Source: a virus
Direction: 5' to 3' (one strand)
Virus record (IMG/VR): IMGVR_UViG_3300043427_001127
Location: 62,001-126,000 of that record
DNA length: 64,000 nucleotides
A model generated the notes under the pieces. It was not told where the DNA came from, searched no databases, and saw only the letters and a list, made by a program, of their open reading frames with translations. The first letter of the stretch is position 1. Every line of letters begins with the position of its first letter. The translations under genes and the position numbers were made by a program. Of the stretch, positions 57,161 through 64,000 are shown one piece after another.

Positions 57161-59795
57161 AATCTTCTAGTTTTAAAATAGTTAATGTAGTCGTAATCGC
57201 AGTATTTGAACCAGATTTATTTACAATGGTTGCAAATATAGTAGTATCTTCATCACTAAATCCTACAAGAGATGGGGTTATTGGGAGAACTTGATTGGAT
57301 ATCGTTGTTACATCACAGACAACACCAGCATTTTCAGGAATCGGATCTCCATAGTTTCTTCCAGAATCATTGTCTCTAGCAGTCGAGCTTGTATACAAAC
57401 GAACCCACGCAGAGTTATTTGTTTGTACTTTTAATAGTGCATAAGATTTGAATCCTGTTATGGTTATGTTTGCAGATTCGTCTTGTGCTAGTAATGGTGT
57501 TGTTCCTACAGAAGTTGTTCTTGATTGTAGTTGTTTTTGTGGTTGTGGTTCGTATACAGTTCTCCAAATAGTACTAATATTTACGTTTGGATTTGTGCTA
57601 TAAACTCTTAATTTTGCATTATGTGGAATGTTTGTGGTAACTGGAGTGTTTAAGTTGAACCACCCAACATTATTACCTGTTTGTGGATCAAATCTACTGG
57701 AAACAAAAGCACCTGATGGTATGCCAGGTCCAACAATAAACTGGTTATCTGTGGGAATGTAAATCAGTGGGATTCTGTCACAGAAAAATCTACTATCTCC
57801 TAAGTCTACTGCTTGAAAATAATCTACAGTAGCATCTGGAGTTGGATATAAACTTTCATCGAATATTTTTAAAACTCCTGTGGTATTGTTATACCATAGA
57901 TCTCCATCTTTTGCCCATGCTGGAGCAGAAGTTCCTACATGTACTGCTGGGGGTGGTGTGATAGTTAGTCCACCTATTGATGCAGATTGCTGAGAACCTG
58001 TTACGCTATCTGTATCTACTTTAAGACCACCCACGCCAGAAACTATAGCGTATGTAGTACCACCTGTGTTTGATCCTAGTAAACCTATTTTTCCTTCGTA
58101 AAAACGAGTATCAGTTTCAGAAACATCCATCGTATAAGTTTTGTTGGTGCTATCTACAATGATAGTGCCATTTAAGTTGGGTAGTGTTAGGGTTCTATTT
58201 GCAGTTGGATTTGCTACTTGAACTGTAGTTTTAAAAGTATCTACTGTAGACCCTTCAAACACCAATGAAGATGCAGTGGCAGTTAATCCTGAAGGCAATC
58301 CACTTACCGTTGATGCAATATTAATAGTATTTTCATTAGTTCTGCTGACAGTGATACCAGTTCCAGAAACTAAAACTAAATCATCATCTGTTAAGCTATT
58401 GTTTTCTCTAAGTCTGATCTTAGCTCCAGATGCATCTGTTTCTGCTGATATAATGTATTCTCTATTTGGTGGAATAGTTGGCAATCCTAATAGATCACTG
58501 TACTCACCTGTGGTTGCAACTAGTTTTAAATCTGGAAGACTTAGTAAATCGCTATAGCTTCCTGACGTTGCTACATCTGCTAAAGCGGGAGCATTTAATA
58601 AGTCACTATAATCTCCAGAGAAGAAACGATTCGTTGTGTCAGTTAAATCCGATGCATCGATAACTAATACGGGTAAATCATCTAGGTCGTTGTATGATCC
58701 AGATGTTGCTACTGGTTGTAAGTCAGGGAGATTTAATAGATCACTATAACTTCCGCTGGTTGCTACAGTCGCTAAAGCAGGAGCATTGGTGAGATCTGTA
58801 TAACTTACAAAACCGTTTATCCAAGAACCATTTAAATATTTTAATGAGTGATTATTAACAGGATCTGTGATTGTAACATCACCTAAGTCGTTGATGTCGA
58901 TAGTTGAAACGTTAACAGAAAACTCGATATCATTATTGTCAACTGTTAATACAACTCCAGGACCAGCGGTAAGAGTAACATCAACAGAAGTATTATCTGA
59001 ACCAGCTAGTGAGATAGTTTTTACTGTAGTTGAAGTGCTTGATACATTAAGACCATATGTAGTGTTTGGAGCGTTAACAGTAATAGTAGAACCACTTTGA
59101 GTTATTGAGGCAGCACCACCACCCGCTAACGTAATGTCGCCAGTTGTAAATGTTCCACCAGCCCCACTTGCTTTTAGTCTTGTTACAGTGTCTGTACTTG
59201 AAATGTTTACTGTATTTCCTGCTTGAGTTGCAGATGAAGCACCAGAAGCAGTAATAGTTACGTCACCTGTGACAAAACTTCCAGCACTACCACCTTTGAT
59301 TCTTGTGATAGTGTTGGTATCAGAAGCACCAATGGTAATGTTATTTCCTACTTGAGATATAAAAACAGAACCAGTTGGCAACAAAGAAACTTCGCCAGTA
59401 ACAAAAGAACCAGCAACACCACCTTTAATACTTGTGATAGTATCTGTATCTACATATGTTGCGTTTATGGTTATTTCATCTCCACTCCTTGTGAGTGAAA
59501 TATTTGTTCCAGGTGCTAGAGTTACGTCATCAGTGACGAAGTTTACATCAGTTAAACGGATTATTTTTTTGCCACTGCCACCATCTTCTGCGCTAATAGA
59601 ATAAGTAGTATCGATTTCTGCAGGAACATTTGCCCATTCGATTCCTTCCCCAGTTGAATATAGGATTTGACCAGGATTACCTATACCTGTTCCGTCATAA
59701 ATCCCACTCTCTGAAAGATTTAGATTGTCCGTTGCTGCTAGTTCTTCTAGACGTTTAGTTACAGAGTTACCTATTAACGGAAAGCGATTTGCCAT
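57159..59795 (-). CDS. Repetitive tail-fibre or adhesin-like virion protein
   Basis: 878 residues. The N-terminus (FPLIGNSVTKRLEELAATDN) recalls cyanophage fibre and structural proteins. Residues about 120-235 contain several copies of K-G-G-x-A-G-S-F-V-T-G-x-V; about 335-445 contain five to six copies of S-G-x-Y-S/N-D-L-x-x-L/A-P. The C-terminus is beta-rich. No chaperone or peptidase domain is seen. Read from the opposite strand to its neighbours, under its own late boxes, so it may be a host-range cassette. Confidence 0.75.
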   Translation of the reverse strand: MANRFPLIGNSVTKRLEELAATDNLNLSESGIYDGTGIGNPGQILYSTGEGIEWANVPAEIDTTYSISAEDGGSGKKIIRLTDVNFVTDDVTLAPGTNISLTRSGDEITINATYVDTDTITSIKGGVAGSFVTGEVSLLPTGSVFISQVGNNITIGASDTNTITRIKGGSAGSFVTGDVTITASGASSATQAGNTVNISSTDTVTRLKASGAGGTFTTGDITLAGGGAASITQSGSTITVNAPNTTYGLNVSSTSTTVKTISLAGSDNTSVDVTLTAGPGVVLTVDNNDIEFSVNVSTIDINDLGDVTITDPVNNHSLKYLNGSWINGFVSYTDLTNAPALATVATSGSYSDLLNLPDLQPVATSGSYNDLDDLPVLVIDASDLTDTTNRFFSGDYSDLLNAPALADVATSGSYSDLLSLPDLKLVATTGEYSDLLGLPTIPPNREYIISAETDASGAKIRLRENNSLTDDDLVLVSGTGITVSRTNENTINIASTVSGLPSGLTATASSLVFEGSTVDTFKTTVQVANPTANRTLTLPNLNGTIIVDSTNKTYTMDVSETDTRFYEGKIGLLGSNTGGTTYAIVSGVGGLKVDTDSVTGSQQSASIGGLTITPPPAVHVGTSAPAWAKDGDLWYNNTTGVLKIFDESLYPTPDATVDYFQAVDLGDSRFFCDRIPLIYIPTDNQFIVGPGIPSGAFVSSRFDPQTGNNVGWFNLNTPVTTNIPHNAKLRVYSTNPNVNISTIWRTVYEPQPQKQLQSRTTSVGTTPLLAQDESANITITGFKSYALLKVQTNNSAWVRLYTSSTARDNDSGRNYGDPIPENAGVVCDVTTISNQVLPITPSLVGFSDEDTTIFATIVNKSGSNTAITTTLTILKLED

Positions 59796-59821
59796 TACAC
59801 GACGCTCGTAAAAATGAGTTC

Positions 59822-59837
59822 TATTTATGTTATTTAT
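59822..59837 (-). promoter_or_regulatory. Tandem late boxes for the fibre gene
   Basis: Two ATAAATA boxes on the minus strand (59828-59822 and 59837-59831), 27 and 36 bases before ATG 59795. Confidence 0.6.
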
Positions 59838-59856
59838 AAATGGTTCTGGCGGGGGC

Positions 59857-59891
59857 TTGACAGGTGCGGGAAACCGTGCTACTATAAATAA
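59857..59891 (+). promoter_or_regulatory. psbA: Overlapping early and late promoter for psbA
   Basis: TTGACA (59857-59862), 17-base spacer, TACTAT (59880-59885), overlapped by TATAAATAA (59883-59891), a late box. 60 bases of leader to the ATG. A G run precedes the -35. Confidence 0.75.
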
Positions 59892-59951
59892 GTGTTAAGG
59901 AATGGAAACATTTCTTCACAATACATACCTCAACTACTCGGAGTATTTTCA

Positions 59952-61034
59952 ATGACTGCAACTATCGCACAACGTCGCGGTGTTGGCAGTGGATGGGAAA
60001 GCTTCTGCGAGTGGGTTACCTCTACCAACAATCGTCTTTATGTTGGGTGGTTCGGAACTCTTATGATTCCTACCCTTCTTGCAGCAACCATCTGCTTCAT
60101 CATCGCATTCATCGCCGCTCCCCCCGTGGACATCGACGGCATCCGTGAACCTGTTGCTGGTTCGCTTATGTATGGAAACAACATCATCTCTGGTGCTGTC
60201 GTTCCTTCTAGCAACGCAATCGGTCTTCACTTCTATCCTATCTGGGAAGCCAACTCACTTGACGAATGGCTATATAATGGTGGACCTTTCCAACTGGTCG
60301 TCTTCCACTTTCTGATTGGTATCTATGCCTACATGGGTCGTGAATGGGAACTATCTTACCGATTGGGTATGCGTCCTTGGATTTGTGTTGCCTACAGCGC
60401 ACCCGTTGCTGCTGCTTCTGCAGTTTTCCTCGTCTATCCCTTTGGACAAGGTTCATTCTCTGACGCCATGCCGCTTGGCATTAGTGGAACATTTAACTAC
60501 ATGCTTGTTTTTCAGGCGGAGCATAATATCCTCATGCACCCCTTCCATATGCTTGGGGTGGCTGGTGTATTTGGCGGTTCTCTTTTCTCTGCTATGCATG
60601 GATCTCTGGTCACTAGCTCACTCGTTCGTGAAACAACTGAAACCGAATCACAAAACTATGGATACAAGTTCGGACAAGAAGAAGAGACCTACAACATCGT
60701 CGCCGCTCACGGATACTTCGGACGCCTCATCTTCCAATACGCTTCCTTTAACAACTCTCGTAGCCTACACTTCTTTTTGGCTGCTTGGCCTGTCGTTGGT
60801 ATTTGGTTTACTGCTCTCGGAGTTAGCACGATGGCATTCAACTTGAATGGTTTCAACTTTAACCAGTCCATTGTTGACAGTCAGAACCGTGTGATCCCTA
60901 CCTGGGCAGACATCCTCAATCGTGGTGGTCTGGGCATGGAGGTGATGCACGAGCGCAACGCTCACAACTTCCCGCTTGACCTTGCTGCTGCTGAGATGAC
61001 TCCTGTTGCTCTCACCGCACCTGCAATCGGTTGA
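59952..61034 (+). CDS. psbA: Photosystem II D1 protein PsbA
   Basis: 360 residues from ATG 59952; upstream in-frame codons are leader. D1 carries the manganese cluster and QB site and is turned over quickly by light, so phages supply their own. [16 protein letters not shown] has Glu at the position equivalent to residue 130 (the high-light type; this protein is one residue longer near the N-terminus). [20 protein letters not shown] and the QB region [18 protein letters not shown] are intact. C-terminal [10 protein letters not shown] contains the processing site. No intron. No psbD follows. Confidence 0.98.
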   Translation: MTATIAQRRGVGSGWESFCEWVTSTNNRLYVGWFGTLMIPTLLAATICFIIAFIAAPPVDIDGIREPVAGSLMYGNNIISGAVVPSSNAIGLHFYPIWEANSLDEWLYNGGPFQLVVFHFLIGIYAYMGREWELSYRLGMRPWICVAYSAPVAAASAVFLVYPFGQGSFSDAMPLGISGTFNYMLVFQAEHNILMHPFHMLGVAGVFGGSLFSAMHGSLVTSSLVRETTETESQNYGYKFGQEEETYNIVAAHGYFGRLIFQYASFNNSRSLHFFLAAWPVVGIWFTALGVSTMAFNLNGFNFNQSIVDSQNRVIPTWADILNRGGLGMEVMHERNAHNFPLDLAAAEMTPVALTAPAIG

Positions 61035-61060
61035 TACTTCAGTTAAAATCTGATATACTA

Positions 61061-61082
61061 GGAGGGGCAACCCTCCTTTTTT
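61061..61082 (+). terminator. Intrinsic terminator after psbA
   Basis: GGAGGG-GCAA-CCCTCC then six Ts. Confidence 0.88.
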
Positions 61083-61088
61083 ATTGCC

Positions 61089-61095
61089 ATAAATA
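61089..61095 (+). promoter_or_regulatory. Late promoter for speD
   Basis: ATAAATA seven bases after the psbA terminator, 32 bases before speD. Confidence 0.65.
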
Positions 61096-61120
61096 TTCAA
61101 ACGATATTGGAGAAACATTG

Positions 61121-61471
61121 ATGGTAGATGAAGTGCTTGGTGTGCATCACATTGCTGAGTTATGCGAGTGCAATGCAGACCTTTTAAATGACTCAGCATT
61201 CATCAGCACTTCCCTTAGGCAAGCAGTAGAACATGCTAACGCAACACTGATTGAAGAAGTTAAATACGAGTTCACGCCACAGGGAATCACTGCTGTTTGC
61301 TTGCTATCAGAAAGTCATATCAGTATTCATACATGGCCAGAGAAAAGATATGCTGCCGTAGATATCTTTACCTGTGGCGACCACACCATGCCAGATAAGG
61401 CTTGCGAATACATGGTGGAGGTGTTAGAATGTATGCAACCAAACATTAAAGTATATTTTAGAGGAATATAA
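61121..61471 (+). CDS. speD: S-adenosylmethionine decarboxylase SpeD
   Basis: 116 residues from ATG 61121. Makes the aminopropyl donor for spermidine. LSESHISIHTWPEKRYAAVD contains the Ser that self-cleaves to the pyruvoyl group; FTCGDH follows. Common in cyanophages. Polyamines may help DNA packaging. Late promoter ahead. Confidence 0.94.
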   Translation: MVDEVLGVHHIAELCECNADLLNDSAFISTSLRQAVEHANATLIEEVKYEFTPQGITAVCLLSESHISIHTWPEKRYAAVDIFTCGDHTMPDKACEYMVEVLECMQPNIKVYFRGI

Positions 61472-61472
61472 A

Positions 61473-61727
61473 ATGAACATCATAGCGTATACACTTCCAG
61501 GTTGTCCATCTTGTAGTCATTTAAGAGAACTTTTTAGGAGAGCAGAAGTAGAATATAAAGAAGTGACAGTTAAAAACGATATGACTATTTCTGAGTTTAA
61601 CTCTTTACATCCAAATGTTTCTTCTTTTCCGTTTGTTGTTATAGACGGCGAACGTGTTGGTGGACTGGTTGAAGTAGTCAGAATGTTTGTTAAGAATGGA
61701 TTAGTAAGTAGTTCAAAGAAGGCATAA
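61473..61727 (+). CDS. Glutaredoxin-like protein
   Basis: 84 residues. YTLPGCPSCSHLRELF holds CPSC; SSFPFVVIDGERVGG is the cis-Pro and glutathione region. A likely reductant for ribonucleotide reductase, in parallel with the protein at 49699. Confidence 0.88.
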   Translation: MNIIAYTLPGCPSCSHLRELFRRAEVEYKEVTVKNDMTISEFNSLHPNVSSFPFVVIDGERVGGLVEVVRMFVKNGLVSSSKKA

Positions 61728-61728
61728 C

Positions 61729-62112
61729 ATGGTTTTCCTTGAAGACATATATGATATTATTAATAATGCTATAGAACTGGCATTTTTTAATGAAAAATAT
61801 CAGTTGGATTTTTATGCGTATTTAAAATCTCAAAATTTTAAGAGGGAAACTATAACAGAGTTTCTAGGATCTAACTTATGTAAAGCTCTTCAGGATCAAA
61901 TACAAGAGATTGATATGTATTTAGATGGAGGAGACTCTGCTGCTCTGCTCAAAGAAGCATATAGTTGGATGGGAAAATCTAGAGCAAGAAAAGTTAAAGA
62001 TTATTTGAATACTATAGTTGAAGATGCTAAAAAATATGAACAATCAAAAAGGAGAGGAAGAAAACCAGGAAGCAAAAACAAAAAGAAAGGCACAGCAACT
62101 ACGAATAAATAA
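61729..62112 (+). CDS. Cyanophage protein with C-terminal AT-hook
   Basis: 127 residues. Residues 1-105 are helical (FNEKYQLDFYAYLKSQNF, YLDGGDSAALLKEAYSWMGK). The end SKRRGRKPGSKNKKK has the R-G-R-K-P core of an AT-hook, so minor-groove DNA binding is plausible. Family not recognised. Confidence 0.6.
   Translation: MVFLEDIYDIINNAIELAFFNEKYQLDFYAYLKSQNFKRETITEFLGSNLCKALQDQIQEIDMYLDGGDSAALLKEAYSWMGKSRARKVKDYLNTIVEDAKKYEQSKRRGRKPGSKNKKKGTATTNK
62105..62111 (+). promoter_or_regulatory. Late promoter before gene at 62126
   Basis: ATAAATA overlapping the previous stop, 21 bases before the ATG. Confidence 0.55.
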
Positions 62113-62125
62113 GGGTATAGAATTC

Positions 62126-62260
62126 ATGTTGCGTAGGAGGGTTGATAAAGTCAAACCTAAACATGGATTAAAACTGAGTAAAACATTCAACCTCCTACGC
62201 AGAACATTTCATTTTAATATGGAGTTCTCTTGGGAGGTTGACAAACCAACAAGGGAGTAG
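62126..62260 (+). CDS. Basic 44-residue protein
   Basis: LRRRVDKVKPKHGLKLSKTF then NLLRRTFHFNMEFSWEVDKP: basic N-terminal half and aromatic end. Start at 62126 is chosen over an upstream in-frame ATG because of the late box and AAGGG spacing. Unknown function. Confidence 0.5.
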   Translation: MLRRRVDKVKPKHGLKLSKTFNLLRRTFHFNMEFSWEVDKPTRE

Positions 62261-62264
62261 TAAG

Positions 62265-62507
62265 ATGGAGTCAGCAACACCATACATCCTGTTCTTCAGC
62301 GGGATAGGTATCATCGGTTCATTCGCTATTGGGTTCATCGCTGGGTGGTTCGGAAACGATATCATCTATGCATTTCTAAACAAGAACAGGATTGCTCCCA
62401 TGCATCCTGAAATGTTTGATGAAAACGGTCAACTGATTCCTGATGAAATCGTAGCGGTTCGCTTTGAAAATTCTGAAGATTTTGAGGAGTACGACGACGA
62501 GGATTAA
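62265..62507 (+). CDS. Small membrane protein next to rnh
   Basis: 80 residues from ATG 62265. YILFFSGIGIIGSFAIGFIA is a membrane helix; the C-terminal part is acidic (FENSEDFEEYDDED). Adjacent to rnh with no gap. Conserved in position in cyanophages as far as I recall; function unknown. Confidence 0.6.
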   Translation: MESATPYILFFSGIGIIGSFAIGFIAGWFGNDIIYAFLNKNRIAPMHPEMFDENGQLIPDEIVAVRFENSEDFEEYDDED

Positions 62508-63398
62508 ATGATTCTTATTGATATGAATCAGATTATGATTAGTAATCTGATGATGCAACTGAAGGGCGATGCTTTAAATGAAAATCTTGTTCGTCATATG
62601 GTGCTTACTGCCCTTCGCGCATTTGAAAGACAATACTCTCCTAAGTATGGTGAGATTGTTCTAGCTTATGACAGTAAGCACTACTGGCGGAAAGAAGCAT
62701 TTCCCTATTACAAACAGAATAGAAAGAAAGACCGAGAAGCATCTGACTTAGATTGGAATGCTATCTTTGAAGTCTTGAATAAAATACGCGATGAGATCAA
62801 AACGTTCTTTCCTTATAAGGTAGTAGAAGTATATGGTGCTGAGGCTGATGATGTTATTAGCACTCTTACTACCTATCAATCTTATCGCAATATTAAACTG
62901 CAGAAAGAAGGTAAAGATGCTGAGGAAGTATTGATTCTCTCGGGAGATAAAGACTTCATTCAGTTACAGAAGTATCCATTTGTGAAGCAATACAATCCGA
63001 TTCTTAAGAAAGAGATTAAACATGCAGACCCTAAAGCATACGCCAGAGAGCATATCATTAAGGGAGATAAGTCAGATGGCATACCTAACTTCTTATCTGA
63101 TGCTGATACATTTGTGGTAGGCAAGAGACAGAAACCTATAAGTAAGAAAAACTTAGAAAAGTGGGTCAATCTAGATCCATCTGTATTCTGTTTAGATCAA
63201 CAAGCCAGAGAAAACTATGAACGTAATCGAAAACTGATCGATCTTTCTTGTATACCTGAACATCTTGCCACTGAGATTGTATCTTATTACAAATCACTAA
63301 ATAGCAACGAAAGGAAAGTTCCATTAGAATACTTTCAGCAACATCAACTTACGAAGTTGATGGAAGATTTTGTATTTCGTAACACACAACCATTTTGA
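62508..63398 (+). CDS. rnh: RNase H / 5'-3' exonuclease Rnh
   Basis: 296 residues (T4 Rnh 305). A FEN/PIN-type nuclease that removes RNA primers at the lagging strand. Acidic metal sites: LIDMNQI, VLAYDSKHYWRKEAFPYYK, YGAEADDVISTL and LSGDKDFIQLQ; HIIKGDKSDGIPNFL is the helix-hairpin-helix region. Confidence 0.95.
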   Translation: MILIDMNQIMISNLMMQLKGDALNENLVRHMVLTALRAFERQYSPKYGEIVLAYDSKHYWRKEAFPYYKQNRKKDREASDLDWNAIFEVLNKIRDEIKTFFPYKVVEVYGAEADDVISTLTTYQSYRNIKLQKEGKDAEEVLILSGDKDFIQLQKYPFVKQYNPILKKEIKHADPKAYAREHIIKGDKSDGIPNFLSDADTFVVGKRQKPISKKNLEKWVNLDPSVFCLDQQARENYERNRKLIDLSCIPEHLATEIVSYYKSLNSNERKVPLEYFQQHQLTKLMEDFVFRNTQPF

Positions 63399-63404
63399 AC
63401 TGAC

Positions 63405-63854
63405 ATGGCAACTAAAACATACCGCCCTCTAATCTCAGAGGTGCTTCGTAAAGCTAACAACGCAAAGACTAAAGAAGAAAAGAAAAAGATTCTGCTTGAG
63501 AACAACACTCAGGTTCTTCGTTCACTGTTTATCTGGAACTTCGATGAGACTGTAGTTTCTATGCTGCCAGAAGGAGAAGTTCCTTATACTCCAAATCCAG
63601 CACCAGAAGGTACGGATCATCTTCTTTTGGAGAATGAGGGAAAGAAAATGTTTCACTTCGTAAAAGGTGGATCTGGTATTACTCAGAGTAAGCGTGAGCA
63701 AATCTTTTTGGGGATGATTGAAAATCTACATCCAGATGAAGCAGAAGTTCTTTGCTTGGTGAAAGATAAAAAACTACAGAAAAAATATACTCGTATTTCA
63801 AAAGCACTCATCGAAGAAACATTTCCTCAGATTCAATGGGGAGGTCGTAGCTGA
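63405..63854 (+). CDS. Conserved cyanophage protein (DUF6433-like)
   Basis: 149 residues. RPLISEVLRKANNAKTKEEK, then KREQIFLGMIENLHPDEAEV and KYTRISKALIEETFPQ. I recall this protein next to rnh in cyanophages under a DUF6433 label. A role in the replisome is a positional guess. Overlaps the next gene (ATGA-type). Confidence 0.65.
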   Translation: MATKTYRPLISEVLRKANNAKTKEEKKKILLENNTQVLRSLFIWNFDETVVSMLPEGEVPYTPNPAPEGTDHLLLENEGKKMFHFVKGGSGITQSKREQIFLGMIENLHPDEAEVLCLVKDKKLQKKYTRISKALIEETFPQIQWGGRS

Positions 63855-64000
63855 TGAAGATTCTCCATCAAAACTGTGACCCCGAACTGGCAAACGATAG
63901 AGGTCTGCCATACACTGCTTACTTAGTTACCTATGAGATTGATGGAGCACTTGCTTACGATATAGTTATCCCAGATAAACAAATGGAAATCTTTGATTAT
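63854..64000 (+). CDS. Conserved protein, 3' end outside window
   Basis: Open from ATG 63854 through the window end, 49 codons visible: KILHQNCDPELANDRGLPYT then YLVTYEIDGALAYDIVIPDK. It looks like a small alpha/beta protein. It overlaps the stop of the preceding gene. No domain can be named from this part. Confidence 0.6.
   Translation, partial: MKILHQNCDPELANDRGLPYTAYLVTYEIDGALAYDIVIPDKQMEIFDY

Noticed and set aside
8305-62111. Treating every ATAAATA in the window as a promoter
   Set aside because: The box is common in AT-rich DNA. Only copies between genes or at gene ends and at sensible distance to a start were listed; those too close to the ATG got low confidence.
1-64000. CRISPR arrays, integrase or attachment sites, insertion sequences, replication origin
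   Set aside because: No regularly spaced repeats, no integrase or transposase motifs, and no clear origin sequence were seen. The genome type is lytic.

Overview
This window is about two thirds or less of the chromosome of a T4-like myovirus that infects marine cyanobacteria, most likely Synechococcus. The T4 core is present in the order known from cyanomyoviruses. It sits beside genes of cyanobacterial origin: psbA (D1 protein), two high-light-inducible proteins, a plant-type ferredoxin, a CobS-like ATPase, Hsp20, MazG, SpeD and an SLH-domain porin. No integrase, transposon or CRISPR array is visible. Both ends of the window cut through genes.

Layout. (1) 1-12.4 kb, virion assembly: the end of a structural protein, a DUF-type protein, terminase gp17, sheath gp18, tube gp19, portal gp20, gp67-like, protease gp21, scaffold gp22, capsid gp23 and gp3. 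(2) 12.4-18.4 kb, recombination and late transcription: uvsY, uvsW, sigma factor gp55, gp47 and gp46. (3) 18.5-21.8 kb: a zincin-VWA protein and a CobS/MoxR ATPase, each behind its own promoter. (4) 22-32.2 kb, replication: clamp gp45, clamp loader gp44/gp62 with a Dam-type methylase wedged between them, regA, hsp20, polymerase gp43, uvsX, helicase gp41 and mazG. (5) 32.2-39.3 kb: a poorly described block with a nuclease-like protein, a KxDG ligase-like protein, a HIGH nucleotidyltransferase and several virion-type proteins. (6) 39.3-46.3 kb: primase gp61, nrdA, nrdB, a resolvase-like nuclease, a C39-type peptidase and a GH24 lysozyme, then a short minus-strand cluster with a thermonuclease. 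(7) 46.5-54.4 kb, accessory and RNA region: RlpA-like protein, 13 tRNA genes, two unassigned structured RNA segments, SLH porin, 2OG-Fe(II) oxygenase, glutaredoxin, a YefM/Phd-like protein and a glutamine-riboswitch-type leader with its downstream peptide. (8) 54.4-56.3 kb: a minus-strand operon of about eleven very small, often one-helix, proteins. (9) 56.3-64 kb: hli, petF, hli, a repetitive tail-fibre-like protein on the minus strand, psbA, speD, glutaredoxin, rnh and cyanophage-conserved proteins.

Expression logic visible in the sequence. Early-type promoters fit TTGACA-N17-TATAAT well, often preceded by a G run. Late promoters are the T4-type ATAAATA or CTAAATA box and precede most virion genes. 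They are read by the gp55 sigma factor and loaded by the gp45 clamp, both encoded here. At psbA, the RlpA-like gene and the minus-strand small-protein operon, early and late boxes share one short segment. At four places the early -35 hexamer lies in the loop of a terminator-like hairpin. Genes are tightly packed with ATGA/TAATG overlaps. No stretch above about 250 bases lacks a gene, and the longest of those (52.9-53.15 kb) is predicted here to be a folded RNA.

Function assignments come from motifs and remembered family patterns. No database search was run.
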